In this document: positions 12,621 to 24,278 of the stretch, one piece after another | Layout of the letters: every line of letters begins with the position of its first letter | How positions within the stretch are numbered: the first letter of the stretch is position 1 | NCBI GenBank assembly: GCA_002205965.3 | Contig: NADL03000594.1 | Location: 186,001 to 250,000 of the forward strand | Reading direction: 5' to 3' | Source of the DNA: Kappaphycus alvarezii | Taxonomy: Eukaryota; Rhodophyta; Florideophyceae; Gigartinales; Solieriaceae | DNA length: 64,000 nt | The notes under the pieces: model-generated | The model's database searches: none | The model's input: only the letters and a program-made list of their open reading frames with translations | What the model was told of the DNA's origin: nothing | Made by a program: the position numbers and the translations under genes

Positions 12621-14314
12621 TCACTTCAATGACTGTTGCCTACGCAGTACCTCCTCTTCTGCCGCATCTTCCATTTCAGACGCAAAGATTACCGCTTCCA
12701 AATTCGCCGGTCCATACACACTCTTCCTCGAGTATCCCAGCCACTGATCCCTTGTAGCCATGAACGCGCGCTCGGCCTCTTCGGCACTCGGCATGAACCG
12801 CGGCGGTGAACCCGCACTTCTTCGAGAAGAGCCGTCACTTCGTTCAGAGCCACTGCGCCGTGATGATGCCAGGTTTGCCTTCGAAGACGCACCGCTGCGC
12901 CTTCTCAACGACGGCTCACTTGATCGACCTGGCGGTGCGCTCTTTCGTCTTGTCAAGGGCTCCTCCACAATTTCGAGGCCCGTGACAGGCTCATCCATCT
13001 CAAGTCTAGTGACAGATTCTTCCATGTCCAGCCTCCTTGTCGGCTCAACCATCTCCGAACCTGCCTCCCGCGCTTCGGATGCTGTCGGTACAGCTTCAAC
13101 CTCAGATGGCACTGACGTAGGCGCAATCACTGACGGAATAGACGGCGGCGCACCGACAGACGTTACACCAACCCCTCTAGTGCTATTCACACCTTCCTCA
13201 GCACCTGACACGGAGAGGCGAGGCTACTGTTGTCAATCGCGACGAACGACGGCGGTTTGCTCGCGCCAACATACATCCAGAGCTTTTTCGCGCGATCAAA
13301 GATCTGGCGATCGTAGCTAACACAAGGCTCATTTGACGCATCGACAATATCCGTCAAATCATTCAAACAGCGCTGCCGACCAATATCGCGAATCTTCCTA
13401 GCTCGGCCGATCATCTTAAACGAGTGGTTGCTGCGCCACCCCCTCACACTTGTACTAGGGCGGGTCATCCCACGAATACAGGCTATTGCCTCCTCAATAT
13501 CCAAAGAGCTCCTGGAGACAAATCCTCTCCGGTCCACCTGTATCACTCGCAAATCCGTTTGGACTAGCCTCTACCAAATCCTTTCTCGCCAGCAGCCCCT
13601 CCACCTTGCCCCCCCTCCGATCCTGCCTGCACCGCCTCTACCCGCTCCATTCGGCATATCTCTCCGATCACTGCGATCGATCGCCCTCAGTGCTCTCATA
13701 TCACCTTCTGACCCCGTCCCGATATTTCGCCTCGTACCAACCCCGACGCCACCGCCCCGCCGCACTCCCCGCCCCAAAGGCACCACCTCCTCCATCCTCA
13801 CCCGCTCTCCACTTGCCCGCAGGCAAACGCCAGGCGTGATCAACATCGGCATCGTAAAATGCATGCCTCGCATCCTCTCCCCCCAACGCCTCCTCCATCC
13901 TCCTGTAACGAGCTCTTCGAGGCCTTTCCCGACGACCCCAGTCCCCTCCCCCCCAAAGCACCATCCAACACCTCCCTCCTACCCGGGAGACCCACCTCTG
14001 ATGGATCCCTCGACCGACGTGCACGACCAGAAGGCAGTACAGGACTTTCAATATCATGAGAAGCCCAGGGCGACGAGTCATGGGTAAGACGCGGAAGGCC
14101 GAGCTCGGATGGCTTGCGTGGCTTTTTACGCTTTGCGACAGTGGACGGTAAGGACGGTGAGGAAGAGGAAGACGGGGAGGGGTGATGATGCGAGTCATCT
14201 CGAGCGCGAGTTACGGCACGGGCGGCAATGGCACGTGTGGGAAGACCGCCGCGCAACTTCCATTGAGATTCGGTGCGGTCATTAAAGTAGAGGGTTCCCT
14301 CGGGGAGTAGGGGA
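12621..14314 (-). CDS. uncharacterised low-complexity protein gene, structure uncertain
   Basis: Read from high to low coordinates. A WW-like piece at about 14300-14250 (GTLYFNDRTESQWKLRGG) leads into a Ser/Arg/Pro-rich stretch to about 13840. Another frame (13873-13571) continues, after one TAG at 13571, into the most protein-like part (13552-13187: LDIEEAIACIRGMTRP, then CLNDLTDIVDASNEPCVSYD). A third frame (13211-12621) is acidic and Ser/Arg-rich and ends EEEVLRRQQSLK. The pieces lie in different frames, so introns or small indels must join them; I could not fix the splice sites. The opposite strand is also open in places (13428-14087 and 12760-13320), but those translations look like shadows. 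No family was recognised beyond the weak WW resemblance. The gene converges with the protease gene. Confidence 0.45.
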
Positions 14315-14908
14315 TTGGGATGGAAGAAGAGGGGATGGTTGGGGGGAGGGGACGGACGGAGAAGGGGTTGCGAAGAGAGAGAGGCGGAGGCGGGGTGGAC
14401 GCGGTGGGTGAGGGGAGGGTGGAAAGGGAATGGTTTGGCGGGTAGGACGGTGGTGGCGAGGCAAGGGCCGGAGAGAGGTCTGTGTGCATTCGCGGCGAGG
14501 GTGGCGGCGGCGAGCGATGATGGTCATGGTGGGGGATCGGGACGGGCGGGGGGGGGGACGGTTGGCAGGAGGGGAGGAGCAAGCGAAGAAGCGCCGGAGG
14601 GTGGGGAATGAAGTTTGGGGCTGCTGTAGCTTGAGGGTGTTGACTATGTTGAGGGAAAGGGTTTTGAAGGAAAGAGGAAGGGGGCAGGGGAAAAGGGGTT
14701 GGCGAAGGGAAGGGAAGGGAAGGGAAGGAGTATGGCGGGATAGGGTATGGGGGATTAGCAGGGATGTTGGTGAGGCAAGACGTGAGATACTCTCAGGTTG
14801 GCGACGTCTTGCATCTGACCGCGGGTTGGAGTGGATGGACGCTTCTGCGAAAGAGGTTGAGAGGGCGGAGGAGGCGGAAGGTGTCATACCTGCCTCTGCG
14901 ACCTTCAC
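14315..14908 (-). other. pyrimidine-rich open stretch, possible 5' part of the same gene
   Basis: On the minus strand this is strongly C- and T-rich and open for 208 codons, giving a Pro/Ser/Arg-rich translation. An ATG near 14887 starts MTPSASSALSTSFAEASIHS. It could be a first exon plus intron of the gene at 12621-14314, or simply a pyrimidine-rich promoter. Base bias alone can keep such a stretch open, so coding status is doubtful. Confidence 0.3.
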
Positions 14909-15148
14909 TCCCTCAACTCAATAACCGCTACCGCAACCTGTCAACCTATCACATTCAATAGAAAAAAACACTACTAGTACAATAAAATAGTTATACACCA
15001 CGAATTGAGTACAGTGAATGTGCTATGCCGTAGGGTACAGTGCAAAATCGTTCATCGCCACAATTTGGATTCGTTGCCTAAGCGCAACATGTTGCGCCAA
15101 AGTCGAAAGGCCTCTGAACTAGAACAGTAGAAATTGATAACCACACCA

Positions 15149-15178
15149 CTGTACTGTACTGTACTGTACTGTACTGTA
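15149..15178. repeat. (CTGTA)n simple repeat
   Basis: About six perfect copies of the five-base unit, read CTGTA on the plus strand. Confidence 0.9.
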
Positions 15179-15499
15179 GGTAATTCACAGGCACCACAGA
15201 AAACATCTGACTTTAGCTTCAACCAAGGGTTCACTATATGAAATTGCGGATTGGAATTGAAGGCTCCTCTTTGCGGCGTGTCCCGCCGTATGCTACCATA
15301 TCCAATCACAAATGTTATTAAAATTGTTGAAAACATCAGATTACAGTACTGTACACTAGAAAATAATTTTATTGGCACCATAATGGCATGTCGGAGGATT
15401 TTTGAGTTTCTCACGACGAAAACCCTTTTTGCTGTCCTGTTGTATTATAAAGTCAGATGCTACTTTGAAAGCCGGCCCAAAAATAGGACGCCATGATTC

Positions 15500-15523
15500 T
15501 ACAGTACAGTACAGTACAGTACA
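15500..15523. repeat. (CAGTA)n simple repeat, inverse orientation
   Basis: Nearly five copies of the same unit as at 15149 but on the other strand. The two tracts, about 320 bases apart, could pair as an inverted repeat. Confidence 0.9.
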
Positions 15524-15686
15524 ATGCTTGTCTTGGTCTTGGGGTAAAATCTTGCCTTTGGTCACACGCATAGCCTCCACCAATGGCGTCCTACTGTTTC
15601 AGTCATTGAATGAACAGCGAGTATACTGTACTGTGCAGTACACTGTAAAGTAGAAAATAGTGTACTCCGAATGGAACAGTAGTATT

Positions 15687-15712
15687 GTACTGTACCTTCG
15701 AAGGTACAGTAC
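15687..15712. repeat. perfect 26-base palindrome within pentanucleotide tracts
   Basis: GTACTGTACCTTC is followed directly by its exact reverse complement, with no loop. CAGTA repeats continue on the right side to about 15728. Confidence 0.9.
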
Positions 15713-15802
15713 AGTACAGTACTACTGTACATATTGTTCCAACGTGTTGGCACCGCTTTTACCCGCTTTTACCAGTCAATCTGTGCCGACCTCCCGACAC
15801 GC

Positions 15803-18800
15803 CTAACAATCTAATGCCACAGCTAACAACCTACTCGCGCTCTGCCCGTTGCGCCGCTCCTTTTTTCTCTGCTCAATCCACGCTTCGATCTTTGCCTTCA
15901 ACTCCGTCTCCTCCTCCAACATGTCCTCGGTCAATAATTTCCGATTAAATGGGTCAACCTTGTCGCTCAGCAAAATACGAGAAATAACCGATCGATCCAT
16001 CACGTTCCCCGATGTCGGCAATCGCACCGGATTCTTCATCAAGATAGACATAATCGGATCCAGAAACTCATCTGGAATATCCCCTAGTTCCGCCTCCTCC
16101 TCCTGATCCTCCTCCACTGCCCTTTCCGCAGCTCTCGCTACCTTCATAACCAGGTCCGCCTCATCCTTCCCCACCAGCCTCCTCTTGACCGCAATGCTCA
16201 CCGCACGTGGTAGCAGCTCCTTTTTGTATGAAACGCCCATCCAGTCCCACCGCCCGTGCAAATGTTTCCTCTCCATGAAAATGAGCATATGTTTGCAAAA
16301 TGCGTCGCAGTAGTACACGTGGTTTCCAGAATACACGCTCCGGCTCCAAAACCTTGAGGTTCAGGCATCGCTGACCGGACAACCGTTCTAGCAAGTAGTT
16401 GAGCATTTCCGCCAGACGTGATACCATCTCATCCCGCAAGAAGATCCGCTTCACAATCATATCTTCCGTCAGCAACCACAGGAGCTTCACGTTGCTGTTC
16501 GCTAGCTGGTTATGTGCCTTCGCAGATCCCTCTATTCTCTTCAGCCTCTCCAACTTCTCATTCTTTTCTTCATCAGTTAGCGCCTCCCATTCCGCGGTTT
16601 TCTTTTTCACCAAAACCTCAAGAGTATGCATCTCTTCCAGGTCATCCAGCACGGAATCCAGCAAGTGATTCGCATCGTTCAATACCATGTTCACAAACCG
16701 CAAGAATCGCGCCTCATCTCGAGCCTCATTCTGCACCGATTTGCGATAGTCTGCCATGTACCACAGTGACTCAAGTATGGATCCGATTCGGTAACGGATT
16801 GAGAACTTGTCATAGAACTGCGTGTGAGATCCGGTGTGTTCCACATCCACGTACAAACGGAATAGAGCACCCGGTAAAAACTTCCGTGACAATTCGTGTG
16901 CATTGAACAGTGCCTCCATTCCATTCGTTCGAGGCCCCTGCAGCCCATCGTCCTCGTCGTCCATTCCAACCATCCCTCGAGGGAAAATCATCCACAGAAA
17001 CTCTACCAGCTTTGCACGCAAGTACGGATTCTTCACATGCAAAGGGGATGCCGATCCAATAATACAAAAGCTCACTATGTCCTCCAGAAGCGCTGTGTTG
17101 TCTTCAACAATCTCGGGACGGATCCGCATCGTTGTCAGCAGAACTGTTGTAATTATTTCTACTGTGTGCTCAGGCAGTGATGCAAAAGTTGGGTCAGGCG
17201 GTAACGGCAGCGGTAGGATCGACTCGCGATTTGTTGTCGTTAGCAGCTTTTTCATAAGCCATTCTGCATCTGCCGAGGCGAATCTCACCAAACTTGTTAA
17301 CGTGTCTGGATCTTGAACATACACGTCGTAACAAAGTCGTACAGAAAACAACGATTCCATCTTCTGCTTAAGCAGACGTAGCTGCACTTCTTGTTGTGGA
17401 GGCAAACTATCTACTGCCTTTGCTGCCTCCATATCATCAACTACCTCCTTCATGCGCTGCAAACTCCTCAAAATGACCTCCTCATACATGTTTTCTACAG
17501 CAAGGAAACCTAGTTGAATCCCGCGCAATGCTAGCCAAAAGCATTCCGTCATGAAGTTGAACTCCCCGGGTGCAATCATGGCTGGTACTTGGCTGTCAAT
17601 AGCGGTAACTTGCGAACTGCTTGCGGCACCTTGAGAGTTGCTGGCGACACCTTGCGAACTGCCCACTGCAGCAGCCATCATGCCTGACTCTCGAGCCGCG
17701 GCCTCTAAATGCCTGGTCAATGACTCCTGCGCATTCTCGTTCCTCTGATCAACCCACCATCTTTTCAGCATATTTGAATCCGCAGCGAGCCTTGTCTCAT
17801 CTTCATAGTCAATGCGGTGAGAACTTTGAGGAAAAGTTGGGTCAATCTTTCGCAAAAGTTTCCATCCCCCATCTACAATTGGCTCGCACAGCTTGAGCAA
17901 CACATGCATGACATTCAGCATAAAGCCATCTCCAGACGAAAATTTGTAGTCCACTTGCATGCCGCTCCTCTTCTTATTTAAATTGAGCACCTCCCCAAAC
18001 CATGACAACGTCTTATTCCTCGCTGCTGGCCCTGCCTTGCACAAACGGAGGCAAATATGATGGAGTTGAGTCCTCGCTACTGCAAGCGACGATCGCAAGG
18101 AAAAAATTGCCCCCTCGATACTGGCACGGTCCATCGTCGTCGGGTTTGCAAACAAACTAGTCGCAATTTCCGGATCCTCAATTCGAATTGGCATGTGCAA
18201 GGGCAGTCCTGGCAGAGCCGACAACTGGAAAAACGGTGCCAGATATGACTCGCCCATAAAGCGCGTTACATCCATCGGCTGTCCGTCTCCTGCACGCGGA
18301 ACAAACTTCTCCCCTTCGGTAAGCCACACGCACAACTCCTGATGCTGCAGCAACGCCATCAGGGCATTGAGCGGCCGTAGGAAGCCACTCAACGACAACT
18401 TCATGTCACGCTTCGCTCGTTCCCTCACCGCGGCAAACACGCGCATGAATACAGGGACCAGTTCATCCACCTCGGACCCTTCACTCTCTGCATAGAAATG
18501 CAGCAAGTGTCGAATAAAACCAGATGGTACTTTTCCATCGTACACAGCCTCTGCAAATGCCTCCGGGTTCATGTTGTCAGTCTCCATAAAAGCGCCAGTA
18601 AGGACCATTCCCGCATATGCCATAACCCTCCTCCGTACCCCACTAATTGCTTCATGCATCCTGGTTCGACGCTGTGTATGCTCATCGCCAGCGATTCGGC
18701 GGTTGGAATTGACCTCTGAGGTTTGAGAACCACATTGCGTAAAGCAAGACATCAGGTAAAACAAAGGGTCCTTTTCACTGTTGATTTTGCGAATTATAAT

Positions 18801-19288
18801 ATCATCGGCATGTGTATCAACATCAAGAACCAAGGTCTGGTCATCTGACAAGCCCAACTCTGAACGCAAATCCGTGATCAAGTCTTCATCGTACACCAAC
18901 CCCCCCGACAGCCTGGAGAGGAGAAATAGCAATGCGCAGACATTTGCATATGCATTTTGATGCAGCGGCCTCAACTGATGGCAAGGGCGCGGGCGGCTTT
19001 TTCTCAGGAAGCTTTTGCTGGACCGGTGCAGGTTGCGGATTGGGTGCAGGTTTTGGAGGCGGTGGAGGCGTTGCAGATGGGGCGGTGGCTTCGCGCGCAG
19101 CTTTTTCCGCTTCCCACTTCCTTGCGACGTTGTTCAAGGTCTTTTAGGCGCGCTTTTTCAGCGGCCTGAGCCTCTTCGAGTCTGGCAAGACGACGGCGTC
19201 GAAGTTCATCTGCGTCGGGAGTTGTAGATGGCTGTGCGGGATTATTGCTGTCAGACGAGTTGGCTGGATCACTCCGGAACCAGTTCAT
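15803..19288 (-). CDS. ubiquitin conjugation factor E4 (UFD2/UBE4 family), frame interrupted
   Basis: E4 enzymes extend ubiquitin chains on proteins already tagged, working with Cdc48/p97, and end in a U-box. The start is taken at ATG 19288 (MNWFRSDP), followed by the family-like [11 protein letters not shown] and a charged coiled-coil and Pro-rich linker. The UFD2 core fills the long frame 18974-16234 (for example [35 protein letters not shown]). The C-terminal frame 16231-15803 carries the U-box: [39 protein letters not shown]. The combined length is near 1,150 residues, normal for the family. Three frame changes are needed (about 19120, somewhere between 18990 and 18900, and 16231-16233), each worth one surplus base. 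The last lies in an AAA run inside the conserved DGR-SYKKEL motif and cannot be an intron. The first two could in principle hide introns. Either the assembly has small errors or the gene is recently damaged; the core is otherwise free of stops. Confidence 0.85.
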
Positions 19289-19952
19289 TGCGGAAGAGAA
19301 TGTGGGTGAGAAAACTGGGTAGAGAATTGCAGTTGGAAACTTCAAGAATAACCGGGTGAGGAATGTCACGCAGAAATGTGGGTCTTTCGACGTTGGTGAT
19401 GGGAAGTTCTGGTTAGGGCGAGACAACACTGTGGTAGTGGTCCTGAATTTTGGGCTGTTGCTCGGGCAGTGCCATGGATGATGTTGGAAGGGGAAACTGC
19501 ACTCCTCCCAGTTTTGTACAGTTCCAAATATTCAAATTTTGTAATTCTTTTTCAGCAACCCGGCGGTGAGACTCTCGTTGGGGGAGGTGTGCGAAAGGTG
19601 CAACATCCAATGCTTCCGTACAGCTGCACAGTTGATACCGTATTCATGTACAGTTTGTAGTATTTCCAATGTTTCGGAATAGGAAGGCATTACAGTAAAT
19701 AACAGTCGAGCACATTACATTTTTTACAATACAGTAGGGTACGCAACTGGGAACTTACTGTACAGTACTGTACCTGGTACAAATGTACTGTGAATTTTCG
19801 TCCACACCGAGTACAGGATAGACACGTGTAACAATTCTACCAGAACTACGCATGATACTGAATTAAGCCAGCTTTCTAAACATGTTAAACCGTTTAACAC
19901 TGCTTCCTTACTTACCCAAGCCGACTTGCAATTAATTTAATTTGATGCACTT
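19289..19952. other. upstream region of the E4 gene
   Basis: Minus-strand promoter region of the E4 gene, with no clear TATA box. Short CTGTA/CAGTA pieces lie at about 19758-19777. No other gene is seen. Confidence 0.5.
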
Positions 19953-20031
19953 GGCCGTCCTACATCTCTAATCAGCAAAGCACCCTGTTTTTGCACTCCA
20001 TAGGAGCACTGATTAGAGATATAGAACGGCT
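19953..20031. repeat. imperfect hairpin next to a reverse-transcriptase fragment
   Basis: Arms 19953-19975 and 20009-20031 are reverse complements at about 19 of 23 positions, with a 33-base loop. It lies directly downstream of the minus-strand reverse-transcriptase remnant at 20085-20447, where the element's 3' end would be. Confidence 0.65.
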
Positions 20032-20084
20032 ACTTTCCGAGACTGGGGGGGCAGGTCTTTGTTTTTGGGAGTGTAAAAAGAGTC

Positions 20085-20447
20085 TTAAGTCAGGCGGGAC
20101 CATCTCACAAGGCTGGTGTGAGGCCAGCCGCAAAACATGCGGCGTTGGACGGAACCGTCGCCGCAGCTTGTCTTTGGATAAGGACAGATCGCACCCGCCC
20201 AAAGGTCTCCATGGCTCGCACGGTGACGTGCCTGGTCACGTCTGTCAGCACCGCGAATGCGTCCGGGTGCCACCCGCCAAGAGTCGACAGCGTTACTGGG
20301 ACCAGAACCAAGCACTTCCCACAAGACATCATGAGTACTCTTGCAGTTCCGATACGTATCCGTGAACGGCTCATGAATTCCTGCCCTTCCCTGCGAGAAA
20401 TACAGCTCGTCTAATATCACTCCCACCGGATCCATAGTCGAGAACAC
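20085..20447 (-). pseudogene. C-terminal fragment of a non-LTR-type reverse transcriptase protein
   Basis: The frame 20374-20105 contains VLVPVTLSTLGGWHPDAFAV and LIQRQAAATVPSNAACF. This matches the extreme C-terminal pattern of the reverse-transcriptase family better preserved at 42.0-44.9 kb (there PLVFESL, then the final helix). The piece upstream (20447 to about 20380) lies in a second frame (LDELYFSQGRAGIHEPF). Only the tail is left; palm and endonuclease motifs are missing. Confidence 0.6.
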
Positions 20448-23400
20448 CTGGTCTATACTATTTGTCCCTTTTCCTTCTGTGTTATCTGTTCTACTCTCCC
20501 CCTTCTAATACTCTGAACCAACGCCGCTCTCTTCTTCTGCTGTCTCGTAAACTAGTTCCGCGGCTACCCTCTCCTCGATGCACTCTTCTGCTTTTCAGCC
20601 TTCCTCTTACATGATTCTTCCGTTACTTAATGTGCTTCGATATCAACCATATGGCGAGCTAAAAGCTCAGTCAGGCGCTTTCTTGTATTTCGATTGAGGT
20701 TTTCTTTTATGTATGTCGGGCACGGAGATAATACAGGGAAGACAGCGATGGGGCGAAATTGGCAGGAATTGGAAATGGGTTGGCAAGGGGAGAGCATGTG
20801 CATGTTCTCTGCCAAATCGGGTGCAAGTGTCGAGTGGTTGTTTTCAGAGGGTCCTGGATAAATTTGGCCCTCATCTGTCTGTTTTAACATCATCGTGCTC
20901 AGATTAGCAGGATTACTAAATCAAAAATACGCGAAAATTATTCTTGAAGTGATAATTAGTAAAATCGCCTTTGAAGGATAATTTATGGTGAAATTTACGT
21001 GTATAAATCTTGATGGTGGAAAAAAGTGTTTAGAGTCGGAGAAAATCAAATGCTTCCGAGAATGCTAAAAGAATCACTGTCAAATAAGTGAATATTTTCA
21101 TGTAAAAGAAGGAAAAGAAAAGATTACAAAGAAAAGGAAATTTGGTCCCGTATAAGAGACAAGAAAGTGTGAACAGAAACAGAACTAGAATTAATTTATG
21201 CGCGAAAGAAGAATACCTTCAGCTAATCACTTGGCACATTTTTCAGTTGCTAGTGGATATGTGCAGTGCTGAGAATCAGAATGGAATCCCATTGGATTTG
21301 GCTAAGGAATTCCCATATAATCATGAGTTTCTTGACTATCTGAGGTTAAAGTTGTTCTATTACTGCAAATAAATTACGTGAGAGAAAAGAATATGAAAGA
21401 TTTAGAAAGGGTTCTTGTGAAGAGAGAGTGGAAGATTGGGATTGCAGCTCGCGAGTGTAACGAGTATGGAATTGGGAGCGGTGACGGAGGGAAGGGCAAA
21501 CCGGAAGCTGAAAGATTATAATTATGTAAGGGTAAGAACTGACTTCATAAACCTGGGAAAGTAAGTAAAGTTATGATTGATTCTCTGAAGATGTTTGAGG
21601 AGAGTTTTTATGAAGAACTAGACTTTAATTTGATAAATAAAAGGCTGACATGGTAAAATTAGTCATATAAAGGACTCAAGACGCAGTTGAACGCAGATTT
21701 ATGCTTGATAAAAATAGGCTTGAGTCGGGAACAAAGATACACACCAAATGTTGATAAACGCCGTGGCCAACAAACTCACCCTACCTTGTAAATCAGCAGT
21801 CTTGTTTAGCAGGCGAGCTGACCATAGTGGCTTAATCTCATTGGATAGGTAATATTCTGTATAATGTTTTAGTTTCCACTTGTATCAGTGTTCAACGCAC
21901 AATTTGCATTGGGGTCTTAGTATTATGTTAAATACTTGGTAAAGATTACTGGGGGGATATTTTGTGCTAGAAGGGCATTTAGAAGTTTTCAGGGCATAAC
22001 CGTTACATATTTTCATCATATTTTTTTACTTCCATTGATTCGCTGGTTTCCTTTGCATTTTCATAGTTTCGTCTGACAATTTTCGTATTACTGTATTTTT
22101 TTCATTTCAAATCTGCAAAATCAATCATATTGGATTTATTGGGTGTATCTTCGGTTTTCGTCTGTTAATTATGTCAACATTCCATTAGAGAATTAATTGA
22201 CGGACTACTAGGGGGTATTTTTGGTAGAAGCCTACCTTAGAAATTATACCATTTTCAGCAGTAGTCTGAACTTTCCACGAATTATGGATTATTTGAAACG
22301 GAAACGACTTCCGCATCTGCTGATTATCTGTATCCGTGTGAAAAAGCGTGTACACAAGTGTTTTTCAATGATTTTGTACACCACTGAACCTGTTCCAAGT
22401 ACAGCCAGCAGGCTCCGTACGGTAGCTTTAAGTCCTATAAATGTTGCGAATGAGTCTGCGATCCATGGTATGCAACAGTCGCAGAATCACCAGCTGCCAA
22501 ATTGTGCGTAAAATTGCAACAATGTTAAAGATTAAAAAAGGTTTTAGTGAAAAGAATATGAAAACCTGAATGAAGCCGTTCATATGCCTCTCGATGCGTC
22601 TACTGACTACTAGTTTAAAAGGAGTTAGAAATTGAAGTTTCTCTATCATCTCTTTTATATTAAAAGAGTTAATCTCACTGGGAGAATATAAATACAGAGA
22701 TAGAAAGTTCATAATCAATTCAACAGTGAATTGAAATATAAAAGCAAGGGTTTCAACCATTAATGTGATCCTACAGGTTATTGAAAAGAAAAAGTCAGTT
22801 TTTGTATGTTTTGGACCTAGGATAGTTAGATAAGTCTTAAAATTTGTCCTATGGAGAAACAGCCGAAAGAAAATGTTGTTTTTCAATAAATTTTGTTATC
22901 GAGGATGCAAAGGGAAAAAGTACTTCATAATATTTGAAACAAGTAGAACAGAACTGTCGTTATATTTTGATCTTAAAAGGTGTAAAATTCCATATTCAGA
23001 TTTGTCACAGGCGGTTAATTTGTCACAGGCGGTTAATAACTCTACTCACTAAATGATAAATGCCAAACCCTCATATAAGGTTACAAAATAGGTATGCTGG
23101 TAAGTTATTGGACTTATTGAAAAATAAAGACCTAATGGATTGGTAAAGTTGAAAAACAATATTTAAGAAAATATATCTCGAATATTTGATGTGTTCAAAC
23201 GAATCAGTCCTAAACTTAAAGTTTCAGGATTGAACTTCCAACATATAACGTTTCATATACTTAATTAATCCTAACTTAGCGGCTGCATTCCATAATCTCC
23301 ACATCTTGATTTTTTCAGCTGCTTTATTCCTAAATTAAGCCTTGATGTATTTTTTAATGTATCTGAATAGCATTACGGCAGTTCTAAAGTTTTGCTTTAA

Positions 23401-24196
23401 TGACAGTTACAGCAAATGTATCACGGATCTTTTATATTCAGCACCTCCATTTGACTTCTTCAACCCTTCTCTCTCTCTTCCTGTGGAGAGAGCAAAAAGA
23501 ATAACAAAATAAGTGGAAAGAAGTCCGTCATTTTCAGCCTATCCCCTCCTTAAAAACAATGCTTCAAAATAAAAAACTTCCATCCCTTTCACCTCATATA
23601 TTCACAGAAAATAAGGATTATACCCCTTATTATACATGTCAACGGCAGAAAGGACCATAATTTGGAATCCTTTTCTGCTCTCACTGCCATAAATCTTCTA
23701 TCTTATCATCTATCCTTCCTTTATTCAATACTACTAAAGAAGAAAAACAATGCGATGAGTCAATAATTTCTCCCTTTTTGAAATTGAAGTTCAAGACAAC
23801 GGCCTAAAAGGTAAAAATATCATTAACGCGATTTTCTCTTGCATTGAACTTTTTGTCCCTATCTAGGATGACGCAATTTTTTTACAATTTTATCTCTGCC
23901 GTAGAAAGTTGTTTTATCACTAAAATTTCTTCCTCCGGAGCTCTGATTACAGAAGGTGTAGATTGGTACCTCAAATAAATATTTTCATCGTCAAAAAGAT
24001 GTTCCCTGGTGTTTCTTTCAATATGCAGAGATAACCTTTGTCTATGTTGATTGAAATTGTAACTATTAATGATTTCTTGGCGTTAAGACAGATTACTATG
24101 CGTTATAAGTCGCAGAAGAACAATCGAAACAGAGCTAATGGTTGGAGTCATCCATTTGTTTTTGCTATTTTTTTATGATTTATTATATATATAAGA
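20448..24196. other. AT-rich region without a recognisable gene
   Basis: Open frames are short. The best-looking one is 21142-21372 (+), ending in LAKEFPYNHEFLDYLRLK, not recognised. An exact 18-base tandem duplication (TTTGTCACAGGCGGTTAA) occurs at 23001-23036. Probably transposon debris, but no family could be named. Confidence 0.5.
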
Positions 24197-24278
24197 AAAC
24201 CCCTCAAAAACCCCCAAACCTCCTAAAACTCCTAAAACCCCTAAAAACCCCTAAACCCCTAAAAAATCCCTAAAACCA
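24197..24278 (+). repeat. degenerate CCCTAAA-like (telomere-type) repeat patch
   Basis: About ten imperfect units of the form (C)CCCTAAA(A) in tandem, such as CCCCTAAACCCCTAAAAAAT, with variable numbers of A and C. The pattern resembles plant-type telomere repeats, but the unit length is not constant. Confidence 0.6.

Larger units (their letters stand above)
14909..15802. other. intergenic region rich in CTGTA tracts
   Basis: No gene recognised. It holds three separate pentanucleotide tracts and a perfect palindrome, listed separately. It separates the uncharacterised minus-strand gene from the 3' end of the E4 gene. Confidence 0.6.

Noticed and set aside
12760-13320. 186-codon plus-strand open frame
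   Set aside because: Mirror of the minus-strand frame 12621-13211; low-complexity Ser/Thr composition and no motif.
13428-14087. 219-codon plus-strand open frame
   Set aside because: It lies opposite the more protein-like minus-strand core and is Pro/Ser/Arg-rich as expected of a reverse reading; treated as a shadow.
16231-16233. Programmed +1 ribosomal frameshifting in the E4 gene
   Set aside because: The site is a plain AAA run with no shared slippery sequence at the other joins; a sequencing or assembly indel is the simpler reading, so it is kept only as a question in the findings.
19018-19288. Separate short gene upstream of the E4 core
   Set aside because: Its start ([11 protein letters not shown] followed by a coiled coil) suits the N-terminus of an E4 protein, so it was joined to that gene.
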